A DNA stretch of 64,000 nt from the NCBI GenBank assembly GCA_024236055.1, contig JACKLF010000001.1, forward strand, positions 434,001 to 498,000, given 5' to 3'. Shown one piece after another: positions 26,002 through 33,392 of the stretch; positions within the stretch are counted from its first letter, which is position 1, and every line of letters begins with the position of its first letter. Below the pieces are notes generated by a model. It did not search any database. It saw nothing but the letters and a program-made list of their open reading frames with translations, and was not told where the DNA came from. Source of the DNA: Alphaproteobacteria bacterium (GTDB lineage Bacteria; Pseudomonadota; Alphaproteobacteria; Micropepsales; Micropepsaceae). Both the position numbers and the translations under genes were made by a program.

Positions 26002-26502
26002 CTATTTGGGCGGCATCAGCAGATGCACGCTCATGATGACGAACTCGCCGTTGATGCCCTGGAACTGGTGGGGCGTCTCCGGCGGGATCATCACATAGTC
26101 GCCCTTGACGATGTGGCGCTTGCTGGCGCCGGCGATGCCGGTGCCCATCTCGGTGCTGCTGCCGGGCCGGGGCGGCTTGACGCCCGTCAACTGACCGCCG
26201 GTCGCCAGGTCCGCCGCGCCCTGCAGAACCTCGACCAGTTCGGCCTCGCCATGATGCAGCGTTGGCGGCGTCAGGCCGGTGCGGTATTCCAGCTGCACGC
26301 GATAAGGCGCCAGGGTGACGATCGGCATGATCGAATTGGCGGTGGGCGATTTCTGGTTGGCCTTGGCCTGGGCGATCAGCGCGGGAATGTCGGCGCCGGA
26401 CTGAAACAGCTTCTGCGCCGGTTGGGCCTGACCTGATTGGGCATGGGCCGGCAAAACAGCCAGCGGCATGGCCAGGGCGAACAGCAGGGTTTTGGCTTTC
26501 AT
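26002..26502 (-). CDS. Small exported cupin protein
   Basis: A 166-residue secreted single-cupin protein. A Sec signal (1-22, ending PAHAQ) precedes a beta-barrel with PPTLHHGEAELVEVLQG as the first motif (His-His-Glu) and DYVMIPPETPHQFQG as the second (His), the usual cupin metal ligands. AGGAGTAGGACGT directly precedes ATG 26502; the upstream frame extension has no signal. It is convergent with the PQQ gene, eight bases apart, and follows bicupin C by 70 bases on the same strand, so both probably share a transcript. The substrate is unknown. Confidence 0.77.
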   Translation of the reverse strand: MKAKTLLFALAMPLAVLPAHAQSGQAQPAQKLFQSGADIPALIAQAKANQKSPTANSIMPIVTLAPYRVQLEYRTGLTPPTLHHGEAELVEVLQGAADLATGGQLTGVKPPRPGSSTEMGTGIAGASKRHIVKGDYVMIPPETPHQFQGINGEFVIMSVHLLMPPK

Positions 26503-26572
26503 ACGTCCTACTCCTGAAAAATGGTGGCCGGGTCCGGCCCGGCCACCTGTCGCTATTTCGCGCGGCCTGTTT

Positions 26573-27517
26573 TCAGTCCGGCTTGACGTCGTAATTGTGC
26601 ATGCCTTCGCGCCGCGGATTGATGGCGATGCGGGTGGACATGCCATCGCCCGCCCAGCTTGCGCGGTGCCAGCGGCCCTGCGGCGCATAGACGATGTCGT
26701 TCACATGGGCGGTGAAGACCTTCATGCCTTCCATCTTGTAGTCCATCGAACCCTCGGCGATGACCCAGAACTCGTTATAGTCGATGTGGAAGTGGCCCTT
26801 GTCGCTGTCCGGCGGCGTTGGCATGCCGTGGCCGCGAATGATGTTCATGAAGTTGTCGTCGTCCTCGACAAACCGGAAATGCGCGGTCGGCGCATTCGGG
26901 TTCTTCACATAGTCCTTGATGAAATCGAGATAGGGCTTGTGATCGCCGTAAGGATTGGGCGTGTTGGTGTAGCGGCTCAGCACATAGGTCTTGCCGTCGG
27001 CTTTGGGCGCGGGACCCGGATTGGCCTTGTCGGCGACCGGATAGAGCGGCGTGCGGCCGGCGCGGCGCACCTCGAAGCGCACCGACGGCGCATCGCCGAC
27101 AGTCTCCATGGAGTAGGGGGTGCGATAGGGCACCTGCACCATGAAGCCCTTGGAGGCGACGAAGGGCTGCTGGCCCTGGATATGGAAACGGACCTGACCG
27201 TCGGCAATCCACCAGAAGACCGGATCGTCGGCCCAGAACTGGGTGCGGGTTTTTTCGCCCGGCGCCATCTGGATGTAATCGGCGCTGTAATCGTGATCGC
27301 GCACGATCGGCTGCACCCAGCTTTTCTGTCCCTTGTGCGCGGCGACGATCTCCGCATAGCGCCAGACGGGCTTGTTCGGCGCGGTCCATGGCGTGGGCAC
27401 CGACGGCTTGGGCGCCCAGGCGTAAAACAACTGGCGCTGCTGCGCGGATGCCGGAATGGCGGCGGCGATTGCCATGGCGGCCACGCCCAGCAGAACGGAC
27501 TTTGCGGATATCGGCAT
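26573..27517 (-). CDS. Exported bicupin protein, paralogue C
   Basis: A 314-residue secreted bicupin related to the two at 18915-20888. After a Sec signal ending near IPASAQQ it has FWWIADGQVRFHIQG and ASKGFMVQVPYRTPYS in cupin one, and GHFHIDYNEFWVIAEG and APQGRWHRASW in cupin two; NIIRGHGMPTPPDSD is shared. ATG 27517 has GGGGAGTTTC upstream and begins the signal; the longer frame to 27562 does not. In this copy the Glu of the C-terminal metal motif is kept, and the loop between the domains is most diverged. Confidence 0.77.
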   Translation of the reverse strand: MPISAKSVLLGVAAMAIAAAIPASAQQRQLFYAWAPKPSVPTPWTAPNKPVWRYAEIVAAHKGQKSWVQPIVRDHDYSADYIQMAPGEKTRTQFWADDPVFWWIADGQVRFHIQGQQPFVASKGFMVQVPYRTPYSMETVGDAPSVRFEVRRAGRTPLYPVADKANPGPAPKADGKTYVLSRYTNTPNPYGDHKPYLDFIKDYVKNPNAPTAHFRFVEDDDNFMNIIRGHGMPTPPDSDKGHFHIDYNEFWVIAEGSMDYKMEGMKVFTAHVNDIVYAPQGRWHRASWAGDGMSTRIAINPRREGMHNYDVKPD

Positions 27518-27784
27518 GAAACTCCCCAACCAATTGTTTTGTGCGCCAGACAGTATCGCCAATTACCTGCATGACAAGCGGGCAACCGGTTGGGACGCCG
27601 CATTTTTGTGCTGACATTTCGCGGTTGCGCCATTGCCCAGAGTCAAGGCAGCGCCAAAAGCACGGCATTCATGTCTTTTTCCGTCGCAAAGTGCATTTCC
27701 CGATTTGGGCGTGGCAGGTCCCGTGAAAGACTCCGTGCCAACAGACCCGCGACTCTGCATGCGGGCAATTTCAGGGAGCATGCC

Positions 27785-28387
27785 ATGAAGACCTTTGCCT
27801 TGTTTTCCTCGCTGGCCGTTCTGGCCGCCTTCGCCGCGCCTGCGTCCGCGATCACGCCGGTGCACCGCCAGCTTTACAATGTCGATGCCGCGCGCGTTTG
27901 CACCAGCGTGGCGGCCCAGGGCGGTGACCTGGCCGACGGCCTCAGGCACTGCAACACCGCGCTCAGCGATCCCAACATGACCCAGCGCGCCGCGCTGCTG
28001 GTCAATCGCGGCATCATCCAGGGCCGCATGGACAACCGGGCTGCCGCGCTGAACGACTATAACGCGGCGCTGGCGATCGATCCGCGCATGGGCGATGCCT
28101 ATGTGAACCGGGCCGCGCTCTATGTCGCCGAGAAGAACCATGCCGCCGCCCGGGCCGACATCGCCCAGGCGCTGCAGCTGGGCGCCCACAATCTGCATGT
28201 GGCTTACTACGCCCGGGCCGTGATGGAGGACGAGGCGCACAATTATCCGGCGGCCTATCAGGACTACAAGAAGGCCCTGGAGCTGAAGCCGGATTATGCG
28301 CCGGCCGCCCGCGAACTGTCCCGGTTCAAGGTCGTGGACCGCACAGCCTCGGCCAGCACCGGCCGTCCCACCAATCTGGTCAACTGA
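27785..28387 (+). CDS. Exported TPR-repeat protein
   Basis: A 200-residue protein with a Sec signal (MKTFALFSSLAVLAAFAAPASA) and three tetratricopeptide repeats, visible as AALLVNRGIIQGRMDN, DAYVNRAALYVAEKNH and a YPAAYQDYKKALELKPDYA block. The C-terminal Thr/Ser-rich tail is probably disordered. TPRs mediate protein contacts, so it may be a periplasmic scaffold, but no partner is indicated. AGGGAG lies upstream of ATG 27785. It is divergent from bicupin C across a 267-base gap in which I saw no other feature, and is followed by a clear terminator. Confidence 0.8.
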   Translation: MKTFALFSSLAVLAAFAAPASAITPVHRQLYNVDAARVCTSVAAQGGDLADGLRHCNTALSDPNMTQRAALLVNRGIIQGRMDNRAAALNDYNAALAIDPRMGDAYVNRAALYVAEKNHAAARADIAQALQLGAHNLHVAYYARAVMEDEAHNYPAAYQDYKKALELKPDYAPAARELSRFKVVDRTASASTGRPTNLVN

Positions 28388-28432
28388 TCAGCGACAGACA
28401 AACGCGCGAGCTCAACGCGCGAGCATAAGACT

Positions 28433-28469
28433 GCCGCCGTGGCCAATCCGGTCACGGCGGTTTTCTTTT
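28433..28469 (+). terminator. Rho-independent terminator after the TPR gene
   Basis: CCGCCGTG (28434-28441) pairs exactly with CACGGCGG (28453-28460) across an 11-base loop, followed by TTTTCTTTT at 28461-28469. It lies 46 bases after the TPR stop. Confidence 0.85.
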
Positions 28470-28511
28470 GCCCATAAGTGGCTATATCGGCCTTTTCCCG
28501 GCGTTCCGTAC

Positions 28512-28530
28512 ATATTATTTCCCATAATAT
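28512..28530. promoter_or_regulatory. AT-rich 19-bp palindrome upstream of mazG
   Basis: ATATTAT, TTCCC, ATAATAT gives perfect seven-base arms in an AT-rich pocket, 76 bases before the mazG start. In a GC-rich genome this stands out as a likely promoter or operator. Confidence 0.4.
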
Positions 28531-28605
28531 TACTTATACGAGAAATTGGCTGGTGCGGGGAAATGGCGGCTTGCGGCCAACCAGCCAGCCCCTTCCAATG
28601 CCCGC

Positions 28606-29410
28606 ATGACGAATCTTCCGAAAATTGAGCCCGGCCGCGATGTGGCGATCCTGCTGGACATCATGGCGCGGCTGCGCGGGCCCGACGGCTGTCCTTGGGA
28701 TCGCGCCCAGAATTTCGAGACCATCGCGCCCTACACCATCGAGGAAGCCTATGAGGTCGCCACCGCCATCCAGGACGGCGACCTGAAGGCGCTGCCGGGC
28801 GAGCTGGGAGACCTGCTGTTCCAGGTCGTGTTCCATGCCCGCATGGCCCAGGAATCCGGCCTGTTCGACTTCGGCGATGTGGTGGCCGAAGTCACCGACA
28901 AGATGATCCGCCGCCACCCTCACGTCTTCGGCGACGAAGCCGCGAAAACCGACGCCGCCAGCCAGAAGGACTTCTGGGAAAAGCTGAAGGAAAGCGAGCG
29001 CGCGGCCAAGGGCCAGGTCAGCCTGCTGGACGATGTTGCCAGCGCCCTGCCCGCATTGATGCGGGCCGAAAAACTTCAACGCCGCGCGTCAAGCATCGGA
29101 TTTGACTGGAATAACGCCGAACTGGTGCGCTGACAAGATCGCCGAGGAAGCCTGGCGAGGTCATTGCTGCCGAGACCCAGGCCGAGCGCGAAGAGGAAAT
29201 CGGCGACCTGCTGCGTGGTGGCCAATCTGGCCCGGCACCTGAAGGTCGATCCGAAGCCGCCCCTTTGCGCCGCCAATGCCAAATTCACCTGCCGCTTCAA
29301 GCATTATCGAGCGCGAACTTGCAGCCCGCGGCACCGCGCCCGGTACCGCCTCGCTGGAAGAGATGGAGGCGTTGTGGCAGGCGGCCAAGGCGCTGGAAAA
29401 AGCACCCTGA
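28606..29410 (+). pseudogene. mazG: Nucleoside triphosphate pyrophosphohydrolase MazG, 3' frameshifts
   Basis: The protein reads intact from ATG 28606 for about 175 residues: LLDIMARLRGPDGCPWD, FETIAPYTIEEAYEVATAI, GELGDLLFQVVFHARMA and a second-domain start at LMRAEKLQRRASSIGFDW. These are the tandem MazG domains, which hydrolyse non-canonical NTPs or ppGpp. After ELV the frame hits TGA at 29131-29133, but the rest of the second domain is legible in changing frames (DKIAEE, EIGDLL, ANLARHLKVDP, ASLEEMEALWQAAKALEKAP) to the natural stop at 29408-29410. About five small indels within 200 bases are needed. Sequence error is as likely as true loss. Confidence 0.83.
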
Positions 29411-29425
29411 CATAGCGGTTGAGGA

Positions 29426-30757
29426 TCAGCCCCCAACCACCTCCAGAACCTTGAGATTTTTGGGAAAGCGGCTTTCGAAGCGGCCCATGTCATCGGGATT
29501 GACCCGCAGCACCAGCGCGATCCGGTCCGCCCGCACCCGCCGTTCCAGCACCTGGGCATGGCGATAGGCAAAGGCCAGCCCCTCGCCATCCGCCGCCGGA
29601 AGGCTCAGTTTCAGGGTGATGTTGTCACGCGTCACGAAGCGCGCGAACAGGGCTTTCAGCGAGTCCAGCCCTTCGCCGGTCAGGGCCGAGACAGCGACAA
29701 CCTCGCCGCGCCCGCTGCGCGCCAGCAGGCCCGCGCGCTGGTCCTCCTCCAAAAGGTCGATCTTGTTCAGCACCTCGATCGCGGGCGCTTCGGCGCCCAG
29801 GTCTTCCAGCACCTTCAGCACATCGGCCTTCTGGGCCTCGCTCTCGTCATGGGCGGCGTCGCGCACATGGACGATGACATCGGCGGCCAGCACCTCCTCC
29901 AGCGTGGCGCGGAAGGCGGCCACCAGCTCGGTCGGCAGGTCGGCGATGAAGCCCACCGTGTCCGACAGGATCACCCGCGTGCCCCCCGGCAGGGTCAGCC
30001 CCCGCATGGTCGGGTCCAGGGTGGCGAACAGCAGGTCCTGGGCCAGCACCACCGATTCGGTCAGCCGGTTGAACAGGGTCGATTTGCCGGCATTGGTGTA
30101 GCCGACCAGCGCCACCACCGGGAACGGCACCTTGGCCCGGGCCTGGCGTGACAGGCCGCGGGTGCGCTTGACCGTCTCCAGCTCCTTCTTGATCTTGGTG
30201 ATGCGCTCGCCGATCAGGCGGCGGTCGGTTTCGATCTGGGTTTCGCCGGGGCCGCCCAGAAAGCCGAAGCCGCCGCGCTGGCGCTCCAGATGGGTCCAGG
30301 ACCGCACCAGGCGCGAGCGCTGATAGGTCAGGTGCGCCAGCTCGACCTGAAGCCGGCCTTCCCGCGTCGCCGCCCGTTCGCCGAATATCTCCAGGATGAC
30401 GGCGGTGCGGTCCAGCACCTTGCTGTTCCACGCCCGCTCCAGGTTGCGCTGCTGGACCGGCGACAGATGGGCGTTGACGATGATGACATCGGGCTTCAGA
30501 TCGCGCGCCAGGGCCGCGATCTCCTCGACCTTGCCGCTGCCCAGCAGCGTGGCGGGCGTGGCGCGGCCCAAGGGCGCGATCTGCTGCGCGACCACATCCA
30601 GATGGATGGCGGCGGTCAGGCCGACGGCCTCGTCCAGCCGGGCCTGGGCATCGCGCAGCTTGCGGCCGGCGCGATCCTTCGGCTCGACATGGATGACGAA
30701 AGCGCGTGCGCCAGTTGCCCAATCGGGCTGAGGCCCCTCGAAATGGGAACCGGTCAA
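29426..30757 (-). CDS. hflX: GTPase HflX
   Basis: A 443-residue ribosome-associated GTPase that splits stalled 50S/30S ribosomes. The N-terminal HflX domain contains ATLLGSGKVEEI and VNAHLSPVQQRNLERAW; the GGFGFLGGPGETQIETDRR linker is diagnostic; the G domain has GYTNAGKST, DTVGFI and NKIDL. The start appears to be TTG at 30755-30757, just after the hfq TGA with CGAGGG upstream, so translation is probably coupled to hfq. The hfq-hflX pair is widely conserved. Confidence 0.95.
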   Translation of the reverse strand: MTGSHFEGPQPDWATGARAFVIHVEPKDRAGRKLRDAQARLDEAVGLTAAIHLDVVAQQIAPLGRATPATLLGSGKVEEIAALARDLKPDVIIVNAHLSPVQQRNLERAWNSKVLDRTAVILEIFGERAATREGRLQVELAHLTYQRSRLVRSWTHLERQRGGFGFLGGPGETQIETDRRLIGERITKIKKELETVKRTRGLSRQARAKVPFPVVALVGYTNAGKSTLFNRLTESVVLAQDLLFATLDPTMRGLTLPGGTRVILSDTVGFIADLPTELVAAFRATLEEVLAADVIVHVRDAAHDESEAQKADVLKVLEDLGAEAPAIEVLNKIDLLEEDQRAGLLARSGRGEVVAVSALTGEGLDSLKALFARFVTRDNITLKLSLPAADGEGLAFAYRHAQVLERRVRADRIALVLRVNPDDMGRFESRFPKNLKVLEVVGG

Positions 30758-30758
30758 A

Positions 30759-31010
30759 TCAACCCTCGGCCGGCTCGTCCTGAAGCTGGATCGGGCCCAG
30801 CGGCATCACGGTCGAGATGGCATGCTTGTAGACCAGCTGGGACTGGCCGTCGCGGCGCAGCAGCACGCAGAAATTGTCAAACCAGGTGATGTTGCCCTGA
30901 AGCTTGACGCCATTGACCAGGAAGATGGTCACGGCGGACTTGGATTTGCGGACGGCGTTGAGGAACGTGTCCTGAAGGTTCTGTTGTTTATCGCTCATGG
31001 GTCGGCCCAT
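30759..31010 (-). CDS. hfq: RNA chaperone Hfq
   Basis: An 83-residue Sm-like protein that pairs small RNAs with mRNAs as a hexamer. Sm1 is NAVRKSKSAVTIFLVNGVKL, with the distal-face and rim residues kept, and Sm2 contains the diagnostic YKHAIST. ATG 31010 has GGAG eight bases upstream; ATG 30998 would give the more usual MSDKQQ N-terminus of 79 residues but has a weak site. It lies between dat and hflX, as in many Alphaproteobacteria. Confidence 0.96.
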   Translation of the reverse strand: MGRPMSDKQQNLQDTFLNAVRKSKSAVTIFLVNGVKLQGNITWFDNFCVLLRRDGQSQLVYKHAISTVMPLGPIQLQDEPAEG

Positions 31011-31098
31011 TGTTTCAGCTCCGCGGTGGGGTCCACGGGTAGCATCTTGCCGATCAGCATAGTCGATTGCTGCAATTGCGAAAGAGCAAATCCGACGT

Positions 31099-31995
31099 TC
31101 AGTCCGAATTTATCCCGGCCCTGGCGGCATAAAGCCCGTAAATCCGCCGGGTTAGCGGCCCGGGCACGCCCTGCCCGATGGTTTTGCCGTCGATCGCCAC
31201 CACCGGCACGGCGGCCCCCGTTGCCGAGGAAATGAAGGCCTCGCGCGCGGCCAGGGCTTCGGACAGGGTAAATTTGCGCTCCACGACCTTCATCTGCCCC
31301 TCGGCCATCGCCTCCAGCATGATTCGCCGGGTCACGCCGGGCAGGATGGCGTTGGACAGGTCGCGGGTGATCACCGTGCCGTCCGCATCCACGATCCAGG
31401 CATTGGTCGAAGCCCCCTCGGTGACATAGCCGTCCGCATCGATCAGCCAGGCCTCGAAGGCGCCGGCGGCCTTGGCCGCCTGCTTGGCCAGAAGGTTGGG
31501 CAGCAGCTGAACCGTCTTGATATCGCAGCGGCCCCAGCGGATGTCCGGCTGGGTCGAAACGGCAATGCCCTTCTGCATCCGCGACGCCAGCCCCGCCATG
31601 TCCTGGGCCCGCATGGTCAGGATCAGGGTCGGGCGTGGACCATCCTTGGGCGGAACGTGATCGCGGCGCACCGCCCCGCGCGTCACCTGAAGATACAAAA
31701 GCCCGTTGGGGATGCGATTGCGGGCAATCACTTCGCGCATCACCAGCTTCAGGGCGGCGCGGCCCATCGGCATCGCCATGCCGATCTCGCGCAGCGACCG
31801 CTCCATCCGCTCCAGATGCGCTTCCTCGTCGATCGGCTGGAAATTTATGACATTGGTGACTTCATAGATGCCGTCGCCCAGTTGCAGGGCGCGGTCCTCG
31901 ATATGCACCGCCGCCTCGCCGTGCGGCAGATAGCGGCCATTGACATAGGCGATGCGCCCGGCCGGCGCGCGGCTGGCCGACCATTTCTTTGTCAT
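31099..31995 (-). CDS. dat: D-amino-acid transaminase (PLP fold type IV)
   Basis: A 298-residue class IV aminotransferase. The substrate-side motif YVNGRYLPHGEAAVHIEDR leads to the PLP Lys in WGRCDIKTVQLLPN (Lys160) and the EGASTNAWIV loop with the cofactor-binding Glu. The DIKTVQLLPN form points to D-alanine transaminase rather than the branched-chain enzyme. D-Ala and D-Glu for cell wall are the usual products. Its ATG overlaps the ntrX stop by one base, placing it in the ntr operon ahead of hfq. Confidence 0.9.
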   Translation of the reverse strand: MTKKWSASRAPAGRIAYVNGRYLPHGEAAVHIEDRALQLGDGIYEVTNVINFQPIDEEAHLERMERSLREIGMAMPMGRAALKLVMREVIARNRIPNGLLYLQVTRGAVRRDHVPPKDGPRPTLILTMRAQDMAGLASRMQKGIAVSTQPDIRWGRCDIKTVQLLPNLLAKQAAKAAGAFEAWLIDADGYVTEGASTNAWIVDADGTVITRDLSNAILPGVTRRIMLEAMAEGQMKVVERKFTLSEALAAREAFISSATGAAVPVVAIDGKTIGQGVPGPLTRRIYGLYAARAGINSD

Positions 31996-33392
31996 CAGTT
32001 GGGAACACCCTGGGCCGGGCCGACACCCAGCGACTTCAGCTTGCGGTGCAGGGCCGAACGCTCCATGCCGATGAAGGCGGCGGTGCGGCTGATGTTGCCG
32101 CCGAAGCGGTTGATCTGGGCCATCAGGTAATCGCGCTCGAAGATTTCGCGCGCCTCACGCAGCGGCAGCGAGATCACCAGGTCGCCATTCTTGCCACCGC
32201 CGACATTGCCGCCCAGGTCGGTGGGCAACAGGTCGGCCGTCACCGCCTCGGTGACATCATCGCTGGCCAGGATCAGCAGCCGTTCGACGATGTTGCGAAG
32301 CTGGCGCACATTGCCCGGCCAGCCATGGGTTTGCAGCACCGCCATCGCATCGTCACCGATGGCGCGCATGGGCAGGCCCGCCGCCGCCGACAGCCGCTTG
32401 AGAAAATGATCCACCAGCACCGGAATGTCGTCGCGCCGTTCGGCCAGCGAGGGCACGCGCACCGGCACGACATTCAGGCGGTGATACAGGTCCTCGCGGA
32501 AGCGCCCGGCTTCGGTTTCGGCGCGCAGGTCGCGCGTGGTCGAGCAGATGACGCGCGCATCCACCTGCACCCGGCCCTGGCCGCCCACGCGGGTGAAGGT
32601 CTGGTCAATCAGCACGCGCAGAATCTTGCCCTGGGTTTCCAGCGGCATGTCGGCCACTTCGTCCAGATAGAGCGTGCCGTTGTGCGCCAGCTCGAACAGG
32701 CCGGTCTTGCGCGGCCCTTCGCCGGATTCGATGCCGAACAGTTCGGCTTCCAGCCGGTCCGGCTCCATGGTGGCGCAGTTGATGGCGACAAAGGCGTTGG
32801 CCGAGCGGCGCGAGCGGCCATGGATCATCCGCGCCACCACTTCCTTGCCCGACCCGGCGGGCCCGGAAATCAGCACGCGGCTGTTGGTGGGGGCGATCTT
32901 CTCGATCAGCATGCGAAGCTGGGTGATGGAGGGCGACTGGCCCACCAGCTCGCCCTCGTCGCCGCTTTTCAGCTTCAGCTCCTGGATTTCGCGCTTCAGC
33001 CGCGCCGATTCCAGCGCGCGCTCCACCACATGCAGCAGACGGTCGGACTTGAAGGGCTTTTCGATGAAGTCATAGGCGCCCTTGCGGATCGAGGCGACGG
33101 CGGTTTCGATCGTGCCATGGCCCGAAATCATCACCACGGGCAGTTCGGGCTGCTCGCGCTTGATGACATCCAGAACCTCGATGCCGTCCAGCTTGCTGCC
33201 CTGCAGCCAGATGTCCAGGATCACAAGCTGGGGCCGGCGCGCGCGCACCGCGGCCAGCGCGGACTCGGAATCGCCCGCCGTGCGCGTGGCATAGCCCTCA
33301 TCCTTCAGGATGCCGGAAATCAGGTCCCGGATATCGCCTTCGTCATCGACGACCAGAACTTCAGACGCGATCAGCGATCCGTTCTTGCTCAT
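31995..33392 (-). CDS. ntrX: Nitrogen response regulator NtrX, lacking the GAFTGA loop
   Basis: A 465-residue response regulator: receiver domain with the phospho-Asp in LVILDIWLQGS, AAA+ domain with P-loop GPAGSGKE and Walker B GTLYLDEVADMP, and a Fis-type helix-turn-helix (GGNISRTAAFIGMERSALHRKL). Where sigma-54 activators have GAFTGA, this protein reads ESGEGPRKTGLFE, so it should not engage sigma-54 in the usual way; this is known for other alphaproteobacterial NtrX. It overlaps the end of ntrY by 32 bases and is coupled to dat. Confidence 0.94.
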   Translation of the reverse strand: MSKNGSLIASEVLVVDDEGDIRDLISGILKDEGYATRTAGDSESALAAVRARRPQLVILDIWLQGSKLDGIEVLDVIKREQPELPVVMISGHGTIETAVASIRKGAYDFIEKPFKSDRLLHVVERALESARLKREIQELKLKSGDEGELVGQSPSITQLRMLIEKIAPTNSRVLISGPAGSGKEVVARMIHGRSRRSANAFVAINCATMEPDRLEAELFGIESGEGPRKTGLFELAHNGTLYLDEVADMPLETQGKILRVLIDQTFTRVGGQGRVQVDARVICSTTRDLRAETEAGRFREDLYHRLNVVPVRVPSLAERRDDIPVLVDHFLKRLSAAAGLPMRAIGDDAMAVLQTHGWPGNVRQLRNIVERLLILASDDVTEAVTADLLPTDLGGNVGGGKNGDLVISLPLREAREIFERDYLMAQINRFGGNISRTAAFIGMERSALHRKLKSLGVGPAQGVPN

